Shown here in pieces: positions 52,758 to 61,606 of a stretch of 64,000 bases of DNA. Position 1 is the stretch's first letter; every line of letters starts with the position of its first letter. The translations under genes were made by a program, and so were the position numbers. The DNA is from Chryseobacterium sp. MFBS3-17 (GTDB lineage Bacteria; Bacteroidota; Bacteroidia; Flavobacteriales; Weeksellaceae), in NCBI RefSeq assembly GCF_020687745.1, contig NZ_JAJEWK010000006.1, positions 1 through 64,000 of the forward strand, written 5' to 3'. The notes beneath the pieces were generated by a model. The model was not told the DNA's origin. It saw only the letters and a program-made list of their open reading frames with translations, and did not search any database.

Positions 52758-53099
52758 CTATTCTGGTTTTTCTGTGAGCGATTCTTTAAGTTTCTGTAAT
52801 TCAGCCTTTACGAACTCCAGCCGGTCTATAATAGAGATGGTTTCAGAGATTTTACTGTTGGTGGTGAGCGCAATTCGGGCACCATCCAGCGTATAGCCTT
52901 TTTCTTTTACCAGATGGTAAATAATTTTCAGATTGCCCACATCTTCCGGTGTAAAATAGCGGTTTCCTTTCTTGTTTTTTTTGGGCCGCAGAATTGGAAA
53001 TTCCTGTTCCCAATAGCGAATCAGCGAGGTGTTGACATTAAATGCCTTGGCAACTTCGCCTATTGAATAATACAGTTTGTCCGGTAAATTGAGTTTCAT
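52758..53099 (-). CDS. MerR-family transcriptional regulator
   Basis: 113 residues. A MerR winged helix occupies residues 8-80: YYSIGEVAKAFNVNTSLIRYWEQEFPIL, KGNRYFTPEDVGNLKIIYHLV and KGYTLDGARIAL, followed by a short dimerization helix. There is no metal-binding cysteine or effector domain, so the signal is unknown. It lies 93 bases upstream of the helix-hairpin-helix protein gene on the same strand. Confidence 0.9.
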   Translation of the reverse strand: MKLNLPDKLYYSIGEVAKAFNVNTSLIRYWEQEFPILRPKKNKKGNRYFTPEDVGNLKIIYHLVKEKGYTLDGARIALTTNSKISETISIIDRLEFVKAELQKLKESLTEKPE

Positions 53100-53226
53100 T
53101 GTGAAGAATCAGATTTTCAAAGATAATTATTTTTAATTCTTTTCCGCAAATCCGCATCAGGAATGGTTTGCACTTTCCGGTTTGCAGGATTTTTGCACTT
53201 GTTTGCGGAATCATAAAACGGAAGCA

Positions 53227-54048
53227 ATGAGATTGATAAAAGGAACATTAAAACGATTGTCAGACCGGTTCAGTTTTACGGAGGGGCCTGCCGCAGATTC
53301 TGCCGGAAACGTGTACTTCAGTGATCAGCCGGAAGATCTAATTTACCGCTGGGACTGGAAATCCGGAAATATTGATCTTGTGACGGATAAATCCGGACGT
53401 GCAAACGGGTTGTGCTTCAACGCACACGGGGAGCTACTCTGTTGTGCCGATGAGTCCGGGGAAATCAGGAAAGTTTTGCCCGATGGCAATATGGAGGTTC
53501 TGGTTGCCGGACCTGCCGGTAAAAGGTTTAATGGACCTAATGACCTCTGGGCAGACGGTTCAGGCGGAGTTTATTTTACAGATCCGTTCTACGACCGGAC
53601 CTACTGGAATTGTGATGCAGATTTTGTTCCGGAAAGAAATCTGTATTATCTGGACAAAAATGGTAAACTCTGCACATTGGAAGCATTTCAGCAGCCCAAT
53701 GGAATTACCGGGAGCACTCTCTTAAAGAAACTATTTGTGTCTGATATTGATGCCGGCCAAACCTGGGTGTACGACATCGCCGGGGTAGGCCATCTTGCAA
53801 AAAAGAAACTGTTTTGCAATTTCGGATCAGACGGAATGACGCTGGACAGTGAAGAAAATCTGTATCTTACCGGTGATGGCGTCACCATCTTTAATAAATG
53901 GGGCGAAAAAATTGAAACCATAGCTGTTCCGGAAGACTGGACGGGCAATCTTACCTTCGGAGGTCCGGATTTTTCCACGATTTTTATTACGGCATCCCGG
54001 TCCGTGTTTACACTGGAGATGAATGTCCGGGGTATGCAACAGCGCTAA
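53227..54048 (+). CDS. SMP-30/gluconolactonase-like beta-propeller protein
   Basis: 273 residues from the ATG at 53227; homology starts at the FSFTEGPAADSAGNVYFSD strand, and upstream codons lie in the promoter. Propeller blades carry RANGLCFNAHGELLCC, RFNGPNDLWADGSGGVYFTDP, QQPNGITGS and DGMTLDSEENLYLTG, with metal-binding Glu, Asn and Asp residues at the family positions. Family members hydrolyse sugar lactones or organophosphates. No signal peptide, so cytoplasmic. The last 4 bases overlap the convergent DbpA-like gene. Confidence 0.85.
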   Translation: MRLIKGTLKRLSDRFSFTEGPAADSAGNVYFSDQPEDLIYRWDWKSGNIDLVTDKSGRANGLCFNAHGELLCCADESGEIRKVLPDGNMEVLVAGPAGKRFNGPNDLWADGSGGVYFTDPFYDRTYWNCDADFVPERNLYYLDKNGKLCTLEAFQQPNGITGSTLLKKLFVSDIDAGQTWVYDIAGVGHLAKKKLFCNFGSDGMTLDSEENLYLTGDGVTIFNKWGEKIETIAVPEDWTGNLTFGGPDFSTIFITASRSVFTLEMNVRGMQQR

Positions 54049-55355
54049 TAGGCAATTTCAATTTTCACCTTTTTGCCCTTTAACTTTTCTGCAGTCAGGT
54101 TTTTCAGCAGCTGCACGGTTTTTTTACGGTTCACGGCCACATAGGCGGTGGTGTCTTTTACTTCTATAAGGCCAATGTCCTCTTTTTCCAGTCCGCCTTT
54201 CTTAATCAGATAGCCTACAATGTCTACCTTATTTACCTTATCCTTTTTGCCGGCACTGATGTACAGCGTCTGGTTCGGAGTCCGCTCTGGCACCGTGGTG
54301 AAACCGGTAACATCCTCAGTGGGTGTTTTTTTTGAGTCGATGAAAGGGAAATGTTCTTCTTCGGTCATGATGAGATAGGCATAGCCTTTGGCTTTCATTC
54401 TAGCGGTTCTGCCATTCCGGTGAATGAACGCATCCTCTTTGGGTGGCAGTTGGTAGTGCACGATGGATTCTACCTCGGGAATGTCCAGTCCGCGGGCTGC
54501 AAGATCAGTGGTAATCAGTATCCGGGCAGAATCATTCCGGAATTTCAGCAGGGCACGCTCCCGTTCATCCTGTTCCATTCCTCCGTGGAAAGTTTCGCAG
54601 GCAATCTTTTTGCCCTTCAGTAATTCAGAAATTCTGCCGGCCGCATCACGGTGATTACAGAAAATAAGGGTTCTTTTGTTTCCGATTTTACAAATGAGCT
54701 GAAAAAGCGTATCCAGTTTTTCTTCGGGCGTTGTCAGCACTTTTCTGAACTGAATATCGGGTTTGTCTTCCCCAGTTTTCAGGAAACTGACGATTTTTTC
54801 CTGTTGCAGGCCGGTGAATGGCGGTATTTCTTCCATGGCTGTGGCAGAGGTCAGTATCCGCTGTTGCAGATTCGGAAAAGAGCTGATGATGAATTCCATA
54901 TCTTCCTGAAAGCCCAGCTCCAGTGCTTTGTCAAATTCATCCAGAACCAGCGTGCTGATGCTTTGCGGATCAAAATTTGCGTTTCGAAGGTGGTAGGCCA
55001 CTCTTCCGGGCGTGCCGATGAGGACTGCGGGGGCCTCCTTCAGATTGTTGACTTCAATTTTTTTGTCGTGTCCGCCATAGCAAACGGTGACTTTAAAATC
55101 GGTCCCCATTTTTTTGAAAACCTGCTCGGTTTGCAGCGCCAGTTCGCGGGCCGGAACCAGAACAACGGCCTGGATGCCGGTGGCAGCTGGGTTCAGATTC
55201 CGAAGCACCGGAAACAGAAAAGCCAGGGTTTTCCCCGATCCGGTGGGCGACAGGAGCACCATGTCTGTATGGTTTTCAGAGGCTGTGAAGGCAGATTTCT
55301 GCATCTGATTCAACTCCTGAATCTGAAGTTTATCAAGAAAAGGCTGTATTTGCAT
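54045..55355 (-). CDS. DEAD-box RNA helicase, DbpA-like, with a DEFD motif
   Basis: 436 residues. The helicase core has a Q-motif region (IQELNQMQKSAF), motif I SPTGSGKTLAFLFP, Ia VPARELALQ, motif II written DEFD (LVLDEFDKALELGF) instead of DEAD, motif III TSAT, and motif VI HRNGRTARM. Residues 365-436 form a DbpA-type RNA-binding domain (KVNKVDIVGYLIKKGGLEKEDIG, KGKKVKIEIAY). DbpA acts in 50S subunit assembly by binding 23S rRNA hairpin 92. DEFD keeps the catalytic Asp-Glu, so ATPase activity is likely retained. Confidence 0.88.
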   Translation of the reverse strand: MQIQPFLDKLQIQELNQMQKSAFTASENHTDMVLLSPTGSGKTLAFLFPVLRNLNPAATGIQAVVLVPARELALQTEQVFKKMGTDFKVTVCYGGHDKKIEVNNLKEAPAVLIGTPGRVAYHLRNANFDPQSISTLVLDEFDKALELGFQEDMEFIISSFPNLQQRILTSATAMEEIPPFTGLQQEKIVSFLKTGEDKPDIQFRKVLTTPEEKLDTLFQLICKIGNKRTLIFCNHRDAAGRISELLKGKKIACETFHGGMEQDERERALLKFRNDSARILITTDLAARGLDIPEVESIVHYQLPPKEDAFIHRNGRTARMKAKGYAYLIMTEEEHFPFIDSKKTPTEDVTGFTTVPERTPNQTLYISAGKKDKVNKVDIVGYLIKKGGLEKEDIGLIEVKDTTAYVAVNRKKTVQLLKNLTAEKLKGKKVKIEIAY

Positions 55356-55485
55356 GGCGCAAATTTACGGGAAAGTATCGGTTTTGGCTGCCTTGCCGGG
55401 TTTCAACTTTGCGAAACCTGCATCAATGCTTTTATTTTTAGCCCAAAATTTAGAAATAATTAGGTCAGGATATCAAATATTTCCT

Positions 55486-55493
55486 TAAATTTG
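55486..55493 (+). promoter_or_regulatory. -7 box of rpsA
   Basis: TAAATTTG, a perfect TANNTTTG, 120 bases before the chosen ATG at 55613, leaving a long leader that could carry ribosomal-protein autoregulation. No strong -33 box is seen. Confidence 0.5.
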
Positions 55494-55612
55494 CACCACT
55501 TTTGTGGAAACCCTTTGGCGAAGTTAAAACATTAACAATTAACATCTTCCGTATTTTTCATCTGTCCACAGTAAGCCGGGGAATGAAAATGAAGGAATAC
55601 AAATTTTTTATT

Positions 55613-57394
55613 ATGTCTGAAATTAAAGACGAGGTTCTGATGAACCAAAACGTAGCACCTGAACAATTTGACTGGGATTCTTTCGAGTCCGGACTGGATG
55701 CTGATGCAAGAAAAGAAAAAAGTGACCTGGAGGAAATCTACAAAGGATCACTGACCAATCTTGCTGATAATGATGTGCTTACCGGAAAAGTGGTTAGACT
55801 TACCGACAAAGAAGCCATTGTAGACATCAACTTCAAATCTGAAGGTGTGATTTCTCTGAACGAATTCCGTTACAACCAGGGTCTGCAGGTAGGAGACGAG
55901 GTTGAAGTAATGGTAGACAGAAGAGAAGACAAAACAGGTCAGTTACAACTTTCTCACAAAAAAGCCAGAACACTGAAGGCGTGGGATAAAGTAAATGAAC
56001 TGCACGAAACCGGAGAAATTGTAAATGGTTACGTGAAATCAAGAACTAAAGGAGGTATGATTGTAGACATACACGGTATTGAAGCATTCCTTCCTGGTTC
56101 TCAGATCGATGTGAAGCCTATCAAAGATTACGATCAGTACGTAGGAAAAACCATGGAGTTCAAAGTGGTTAAAATTAACCCTGAGTTCAAAAACGTGGTG
56201 GTTTCTCACAAAGCGCTTATCGAAGCAGATCTTGAAGGTCAGAAAAAAGAAATCATCGCTCAGCTTGAAAAAGGACAGGTTCTGGAAGGAACTGTTAAAA
56301 ATATTACTTCTTACGGAGTATTCATCGACCTTGGCGGCGTAGACGGACTGATCCACATTACCGATCTTTCCTGGAGCAGAGTAAACCACCCATCCGAAAT
56401 CCTGGAAGACGGACAAACAGTGAAAGTGGTAATTCTGGATTTCGACGACGAGAAAACAAGAATCCAACTGGGTATGAAGCAGCTTGAACCACATCCGTGG
56501 GATGCACTGTCTGCTGATATGAAAGTGGGTGACAAAGTGAAAGGAAAAGTAGTTGTTCTGGCTGACTATGGTGCATTTGTAGAAATTGCTCCTGGTGTAG
56601 AAGGTCTGATCCACGTTTCTGAAATGTCCTGGTCTACTCACCTGAGATCTGCCGGAGATTTTGTGAAAGTAGGAGATGAAGTAGAAGCAGAAGTACTGAC
56701 TCTGGACAGAGAAGACAGAAAAATCTCTCTGGGCATCAAGCAATTGTCTAAAGATCCATGGGAAAATATCGAAGCGAAGTATCCTGTAGGTTCTCAGCAT
56801 GTAGGAACCGTAAGAAACTTCACCAACTTCGGTGTATTCGTAGAGCTGGAAGAGGGAATTGACGGTCTGATCTACATCTCTGACCTTTCCTGGACCAAGA
56901 AAATCAAACATCCGTCTGAGTTCTGCGCAGTAGGAGATAAATTAGATGTAGTGGTACTGGAACTGGATACTGCTTCCAGAAGACTTTCTTTGGGTCACAA
57001 ACAACTTCAGGAAAATCCATGGGATAAATTTGAATCCAAATATGCCGAAGGAACCGTACATGACGGTAAAGCTACAGATGTATTCGATAAAGGAGCTCAG
57101 GTTCAGTTCGAAGATGCTGAAGTAGAAGCCTTCTGCCCGTCCAGACTTCTGGAAAAAGAAGATGGTACCAAAATCAAAAAAGGTGAAGAAGCACAATTCA
57201 AAGTAATTGAATTCAACAAAGAATTCAAGAGAGTGGTGGTTTCACACACCGGTATCTTCAGAGAAGAAGAAAAGAGAAATGTAAGAGAAGCAAGCTCCAA
57301 GCCTGCCGTTACATCTTCAGGTGAAGAGAGATCTACACTGGGAGATATTGACGCTCTTGCAGAACTGAAAAAGAGAATGGAAGGAGGTGAGTAA
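55613..57394 (+). CDS. rpsA: 30S ribosomal protein S1
   Basis: 593 residues from the ATG at 55613, where the conserved acidic N-terminus begins (MSEIKDEVLMNQNV). At least five S1 RNA-binding domains follow: VLTGKVVRLTDKEAIVDINF, INGYV-like GEIVNGYVKSRTKGGMIVDI, LEGTVKNITSYGVFIDLGG, VKGKVVVLADYGAFVEI and HVGTVRNFTNFGVFVELEE, with a more divergent last one. S1 unfolds and recruits mRNA to the 30S subunit. Preceded by a 120-base leader and ended by a terminator. Confidence 0.92.
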   Translation: MSEIKDEVLMNQNVAPEQFDWDSFESGLDADARKEKSDLEEIYKGSLTNLADNDVLTGKVVRLTDKEAIVDINFKSEGVISLNEFRYNQGLQVGDEVEVMVDRREDKTGQLQLSHKKARTLKAWDKVNELHETGEIVNGYVKSRTKGGMIVDIHGIEAFLPGSQIDVKPIKDYDQYVGKTMEFKVVKINPEFKNVVVSHKALIEADLEGQKKEIIAQLEKGQVLEGTVKNITSYGVFIDLGGVDGLIHITDLSWSRVNHPSEILEDGQTVKVVILDFDDEKTRIQLGMKQLEPHPWDALSADMKVGDKVKGKVVVLADYGAFVEIAPGVEGLIHVSEMSWSTHLRSAGDFVKVGDEVEAEVLTLDREDRKISLGIKQLSKDPWENIEAKYPVGSQHVGTVRNFTNFGVFVELEEGIDGLIYISDLSWTKKIKHPSEFCAVGDKLDVVVLELDTASRRLSLGHKQLQENPWDKFESKYAEGTVHDGKATDVFDKGAQVQFEDAEVEAFCPSRLLEKEDGTKIKKGEEAQFKVIEFNKEFKRVVVSHTGIFREEEKRNVREASSKPAVTSSGEERSTLGDIDALAELKKRMEGGE

Positions 57395-57419
57395 TCACTG
57401 AATCCGTTACTGAATAAAG

Positions 57420-57444
57420 CCACTTCGAAAGAAGTGGTTTTTTT
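57420..57444 (+). terminator. Terminator of rpsA
   Basis: CCACTTC-gaaa-GAAGTGG with seven Ts; the loop is a stable GNRA tetraloop. Confidence 0.88.
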
Positions 57445-57484
57445 ATGTTTACATCCATGACTCTGAGCTTTTTTTAATATTTTG

Positions 57485-57492
57485 TAAATTTG
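57485..57492 (+). promoter_or_regulatory. -7 box of the DUF3078 gene
   Basis: TAAATTTG, a perfect match, 27 bases before the ATG at 57519. Confidence 0.5.
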
Positions 57493-57518
57493 CATCCTCA
57501 TTAAAAATTTAAACTTTT

Positions 57519-58427
57519 ATGAAAAAATTATTAGGGTTCGCTGTTCTTTTTTGTGGCATGGCAGCGGCGCAGGAAGTACAGGAACCGGTACAGGATTCAC
57601 TGAAAAGCTGGTCTGTAGAAGGACAACACACGCTCATGCTGAACCAGGCAGCTTTCTCTAACTGGGTAGGCGGTGGTGCCAATAACATCGGGTGGATTGC
57701 CGGGGTCAATTATAACCTGACCTATGAGCAGGACAAAGATCTTTGGGAGAATATTGTAATTTTGGGCTACGGGCAGAATGATACCAAAGGAATCGGCAGC
57801 AGAAAAACCCAGGACGTTATCAACCTTTCTACCAACTACGGACGTAAAATCGTCGACAACTGGTACGCATCTGCCGGTGCAAGCCTGCTTACCCAGTTCG
57901 GGCCGGGTTACGAAGATGGTAACAATCCGGAAGCGGCCAAAATTTCCAACTTTATGGCACCGGGTTATGTAAATCTGGGAGTCGGTTTTACCTACAGGCC
58001 TAATGATAATTTCACCATGACCCTGCGCCCGGCCAATGCCCGCTGGACTTTTGTGCTGGATGATGATTTGCAGTATGCCGGAAATTACGGCCTGAAAAAT
58101 GACGGTGATTCCTCACTCTTTCAGTTTGGTTTTCTGGGTACCGCACAATATAAAGTGCAGCTTATGGAAAATATCTCCCTCGTGAATACGGCTTCTGTCT
58201 TTTCCAATTACCTGGAACATCCCGAACGGCTGGTGTTGTCTTACGGCGGTGTGCTGAACATGAAAATCAACAAATACATCTCTTCTGTAGTGACTGTAGA
58301 TCTGGTGTATGATCATAATCAGATTCAGAAAACCCAGTTGAAACAGACCCTGGGTGTCGGTTTTGCATATAATTTAGAGAACGGTAAAAAACGATCAGAG
58401 AATAAAGATCATCAAAGCTGGAAATAG
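57519..58427 (+). CDS. DUF3078 outer-membrane protein
   Basis: 302 residues with a signal peptide (MKKLLGFAVLFCGMAAAQ). The mature protein alternates aromatic and polar residues as in outer-membrane beta barrels: SWSVEGQHTLMLNQAAFSNW, VGGGANNIGWIAGVNYNL, VINLSTNYGRKI, YASAGASLLTQFG and VTVDLVYDHNQIQ near the end. DUF3078 is a Bacteroidota family of unknown function. Its own promoter and terminator indicate a single-gene unit. Confidence 0.88.
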   Translation: MKKLLGFAVLFCGMAAAQEVQEPVQDSLKSWSVEGQHTLMLNQAAFSNWVGGGANNIGWIAGVNYNLTYEQDKDLWENIVILGYGQNDTKGIGSRKTQDVINLSTNYGRKIVDNWYASAGASLLTQFGPGYEDGNNPEAAKISNFMAPGYVNLGVGFTYRPNDNFTMTLRPANARWTFVLDDDLQYAGNYGLKNDGDSSLFQFGFLGTAQYKVQLMENISLVNTASVFSNYLEHPERLVLSYGGVLNMKINKYISSVVTVDLVYDHNQIQKTQLKQTLGVGFAYNLENGKKRSENKDHQSWK

Positions 58428-58444
58428 AAATTTCCACCTCATGA

Positions 58445-58470
58445 AACTCCTGCCTGGTGCGGGAGTTTTT
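58445..58470 (+). terminator. Terminator after the DUF3078 gene
   Basis: AACTCC...GGGAGTT hairpin followed by Ts. Confidence 0.7.
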
Positions 58471-58608
58471 TATAATGATTGTTTTTATGTCTTATGACAA
58501 GAATAATATTGAGAGAAAGTTTTAACTTTGATTGAGTAAAACATTTGGAGTGTACCGTATGGCGCTTCATCTGCATCATATTATAATGTATAACCAAAAT
58601 AATCTGTT

Positions 58609-59043
58609 ATGAAATTAAACCCTTATCTGAATTTTGACGGAAACTGCGAAGAAGCTTTTAATCATTATAAAAATGTTTTCCGCACCGGATTTGCCGGCAA
58701 TGGCGTGATGAAATTTTCTGATGTCCCCGGAGAAGGCATGCCTCCCATGTCTGATGACATAAAAAACCGTGTGATGCATGTAAGCATACAGCTCGGAGAC
58801 CAGATGCTGATGGGTTCTGATACCATGCCGGGTATGGGCAAACCGTTCTCTTCCGGAATCAATAACTACATCAGTGTGCATCCGGATTCACGGGAAGAAG
58901 CAGACCGCATCTTTGCAGAGCTTTCTGAAGGCGGTGAGGTGGAAATGCCGATGGAAGATCAGTTCTGGGGAGATTATTTCGGCAGCCTGATCGATCGGTT
59001 CGGCACGCCGTGGATGATTAACTTTAATGAAGCCTACAACTAA
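58609..59043 (+). CDS. VOC-family (PhnB/glyoxalase-like) protein
   Basis: 144 residues. LNPYLNFDGNCEEAFNHYKN at the N-terminus, VMHVSIQLGDQMLMGSD in the middle and FGTPWMINF near the end are typical of PhnB-type vicinal-oxygen-chelate proteins. Paired beta-alpha-beta units form a small dimer. Enzymatic activity is unknown, and the metal ligands of true glyoxalases are not complete by eye. Shares a bidirectional terminator with rplS. Confidence 0.85.
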   Translation: MKLNPYLNFDGNCEEAFNHYKNVFRTGFAGNGVMKFSDVPGEGMPPMSDDIKNRVMHVSIQLGDQMLMGSDTMPGMGKPFSSGINNYISVHPDSREEADRIFAELSEGGEVEMPMEDQFWGDYFGSLIDRFGTPWMINFNEAYN

Positions 59044-59060
59044 CTTCATTCCTTTAAAGC

Positions 59061-59097
59061 AAAAACCCATCAGAATAATTTTCCTGATGGGTTTTTT
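59061..59097. terminator. Bidirectional terminator between the VOC gene and rplS
   Basis: AACCCATCAG...CTGATGGGTT with a 10-nt loop, five As on the left and six Ts on the right, so it can stop transcripts from both sides. Confidence 0.88.
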
Positions 59098-59113
59098 ATG
59101 GTTGTTGTCTGAA

Positions 59114-59467
59114 TTACTTTTTGTAAGCAGCGTCTTTAATTCTCGCTTTTTTACCTCTCAGGTTTCTGAAGTAGTAGATTCTTGCTCTTCTTACTCTACC
59201 TCTTCTGTCTACTTCAATTTTTTGAAGTGCAGGCATGTTGATTGGGAAAACTCTTTCTACTCCTACATCACCACTCATTTTTCTGATGGTGAAAGTTTTG
59301 GTAGCACCGGTTCCTCTCAGTTGGATTACCACACCTTTGAAGAACTGAGTTCTGGTTTTGTTTCCTTCTTTAATTTCTGTGTAAACGGTGATGGTGTCAC
59401 CCGCTTTGAATTCAGGGAATTCTTTTTTAGCAATGTACTTATCCTGTACGTACTTTAATAAATCCAT
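59114..59467 (-). CDS. rplS: 50S ribosomal protein L19
   Basis: 117 residues, full-length. FKAGDTITVYTEIKEGNKTRTQFFKG, read in parts, then TFTIRKMSGDVGVERVFPIN and GRVRRARIYYFRNLRGKKARI are the L19 blocks. It lies at the 30S-50S interface. A well-formed promoter (59539-59569) precedes it on the minus strand. Confidence 0.96.
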   Translation of the reverse strand: MDLLKYVQDKYIAKKEFPEFKAGDTITVYTEIKEGNKTRTQFFKGVVIQLRGTGATKTFTIRKMSGDVGVERVFPINMPALQKIEVDRRGRVRRARIYYFRNLRGKKARIKDAAYKK

Positions 59468-59773
59468 TTTTGTAATAAAAATTTGTTGTCAAGCTAAGCA
59501 ACATTCACGTCCTTCGTCAGAGGTTGGTTAACAGGTTGCAAAAATACTACATTTTTTCTATACTGCAAATGTTTTATGCTTTATATTTTACTGTTTTTAA
59601 ACCGGTTAAAATAAACAAGGAGCCAAAGCTACGGGCGCATATAAATTGTTACAACAGAGGTGGGGAATTCAGATAAATTGCCGTATTTTTATCAGCAGAA
59701 AACGCCACGGCGGTTTCCGGATCGGTTTTTACACTGGACGGAGGCTGGATTGCGCAATAAATCTAAAAGAATT
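59468..59773. other. Divergent intergenic region between rplS and the CoA-transferase genes
   Basis: 306 bases holding the rplS promoter and leader and the upstream region of the CoA-transferase pair. No gene or RNA is seen; an open frame from 59660 runs into the transferase gene but has no family support. Confidence 0.6.
59539..59569 (-). promoter_or_regulatory. rplS promoter
   Basis: On the minus strand TTTG (59566-59569), a 19-bp spacer and TATTTTTG (59539-59546), a perfect TTTG-N19-TANNTTTG promoter. The transcript would have a leader of about 65 bases. Confidence 0.75.
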
Positions 59774-60475
59774 ATGATAGACAAAAGAGTGAATAATGCC
59801 AAAGAAGCCATTGCTGGTATTACAGACGGTATGACGGTGATGCTGGGCGGTTTCGGACTGTGCGGAATCCCCGAGAATTGCATCAGTGCCCTGGTAGATA
59901 GCGATGTGAAAAACCTGACCTGTATTTCCAATAATGCCGGCGTAGATGATTTCGGATTGGGCTTGTTGCTTCAGAAAAGACAGATTAAAAAAATGATATC
60001 CTCCTACGTAGGAGAAAATGCAGAGTTCGAAAGACAAATGCTCTCCGGCGAACTGGAAGTAGAGCTCACGCCGCAGGGAACACTGGCCGAAAAGTGCAGG
60101 GCAGCACAAGCGGGTATTCCCGCATTTTATACCCCCGCAGGCTACGGTACCGAAGTGGCAGAAGGGAAGGAGGTGAAAGAATTCAACGGTAAAATGCATA
60201 TACTGGAGCACGCTTTTCAGGCAGATTATTCCATCGTAAAGGCCTGGAAAGGAGATCATGCCGGTAACCTTATTTTCAAAGGAACCGCCAGAAATATGAA
60301 TGCGCCCATGACGGGAGCCGCCAAAATTACCATTGCCGAAGTGGAAGAACTGGTAGAGCCTGGCGAACTGGACCCCAATGAAATCCATATTCCGGGAATC
60401 ATGGTGCAGCGGATTTTTCAGGGTGAGAAATTTGAAAAGAGAATTGAACAGAGAACCGTTAGAAAAAGAAATTAA
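59774..60475 (+). CDS. 3-oxoacid CoA-transferase subunit A
   Basis: 233 residues from the ATG at 59774. [19 protein letters not shown] at the N-terminus, [34 protein letters not shown] and FYTPAGYGT are class I CoA-transferase alpha-subunit motifs. With subunit B, 2 bases downstream, it moves CoA between succinyl-CoA and acetoacetate or similar 3-oxoacids. The substrate is not fixed by sequence alone. Confidence 0.92.
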   Translation: MIDKRVNNAKEAIAGITDGMTVMLGGFGLCGIPENCISALVDSDVKNLTCISNNAGVDDFGLGLLLQKRQIKKMISSYVGENAEFERQMLSGELEVELTPQGTLAEKCRAAQAGIPAFYTPAGYGTEVAEGKEVKEFNGKMHILEHAFQADYSIVKAWKGDHAGNLIFKGTARNMNAPMTGAAKITIAEVEELVEPGELDPNEIHIPGIMVQRIFQGEKFEKRIEQRTVRKRN

Positions 60476-60477
60476 TC

Positions 60478-61134
60478 ATGGCATTGAATAAAGAACAGAT
60501 AGCACAAAGAATATCCAGAGAACTGAAAGATGGTTACTACGTAAACCTCGGAATCGGGATCCCGACACTGGTGGCCAATTATGTGCCGGAGGATATTTCC
60601 GTAGAATTTCAAAGTGAAAACGGCGTGCTGGGCATGGGCCCGTTTCCGTATGAAGGTGAAGAAGACGCAGACCTGATCAACGCCGGTAAACAAACCATTA
60701 CCACTCTGCCGGGTGCTTCTTTTTTTGATTCGGCATTCAGTTTCGGGATGATCCGGGCGCAGAAGGTAGATTTAACCATCCTTGGTGCCATGGAAGTCGC
60801 TGAAAACGGGGATATTGCTAACTGGAAAATTCCGGGGAAAATGGTGAAAGGAATGGGCGGCGCTATGGATCTGGTAGCCTCGGCCGAAAATATCATTGTC
60901 GCCATGATGCATGTGAACAAAGCCGGCGAAAGTAAAATCCTGAAAAAATGTACGCTTCCGCTTACCGGCGTAGGTTGTGTGAAAAAGGTAGTGACGGAAC
61001 TTGCCGTCATGGACGTAACACCTCAGGGCTTCAAGCTGCTGGAGCGTGCTCCGGGGGTTTCTGTGGAAGACATCATTAAAGCTACAGAAGCAGAGCTGAT
61101 TATTGAAGGAGACATTCCGGAGATGCAGTTCTGA
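60478..61134 (+). CDS. 3-oxoacid CoA-transferase subunit B
   Basis: 218 residues. VNLGIGIPTLVANYVP, the catalytic Glu in QSENGVLGMGPFP, DSAFSFGMIRAQKVDLTILGA, read in parts, and GKMVKGMGGAMDLVASA are beta-subunit landmarks. The conserved Glu forms a covalent CoA thioester during transfer. The gene starts 2 bases after subunit A. Confidence 0.93.
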   Translation: MALNKEQIAQRISRELKDGYYVNLGIGIPTLVANYVPEDISVEFQSENGVLGMGPFPYEGEEDADLINAGKQTITTLPGASFFDSAFSFGMIRAQKVDLTILGAMEVAENGDIANWKIPGKMVKGMGGAMDLVASAENIIVAMMHVNKAGESKILKKCTLPLTGVGCVKKVVTELAVMDVTPQGFKLLERAPGVSVEDIIKATEAELIIEGDIPEMQF

Positions 61135-61153
61135 ACGTAGAATACCAGTCATT

Positions 61154-61516
61154 ATGGCTAAATATAAACTTCAGCAGTATCCTTTTGTGGTACCCACGGA
61201 GGATGGCAAAATCATCAGGGAAATCTGGGGGCACTCTACGGGGCACCCCGGCATTTCCATTGCACACATGCACGCGCCACCCGGGTGGAGCGAACCGCAT
61301 CAAACCCCGGAGTTTGATGAATTCACCTACATCCTGAAAGGGAAAAAGCAATTCGAAATCGATGGTGAAACGGTGATTCTGGAAGCAGGCCAGAGTATTC
61401 TCATAGAAAAAACCGCTCGCGTACGCTACAGCAATCCTTTTGCGGAACCTTGCGACTATCTGGCCATCTGCCTTCCGGCCTTTTCCATGGATCTGGTGCA
61501 CCGGGAACCGGAATGA
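61154..61516 (+). CDS. Cupin-domain protein
   Basis: 120 residues from the ATG at 61154. ISIAHMHAPPGWSEPHQTPEFDEFTYILKG, read in parts, is cupin motif 1 with His and Glu metal ligands, and GQSILIEKTARVRYSNP is motif 2, though the usual motif-2 His is not evident. A single small beta barrel. It begins 19 bases after the CoA-transferase pair and is probably in the same operon; its substrate is unknown. Confidence 0.85.
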   Translation: MAKYKLQQYPFVVPTEDGKIIREIWGHSTGHPGISIAHMHAPPGWSEPHQTPEFDEFTYILKGKKQFEIDGETVILEAGQSILIEKTARVRYSNPFAEPCDYLAICLPAFSMDLVHREPE

Positions 61517-61606
61517 TTCGATTAAGCCTAATTCAGCACCGTTTTCAAAGTTCTTATAATAAAAATTCACGGAGCTCGGAATGGATCACCGGATTCTGTG
61601 TGCCGG

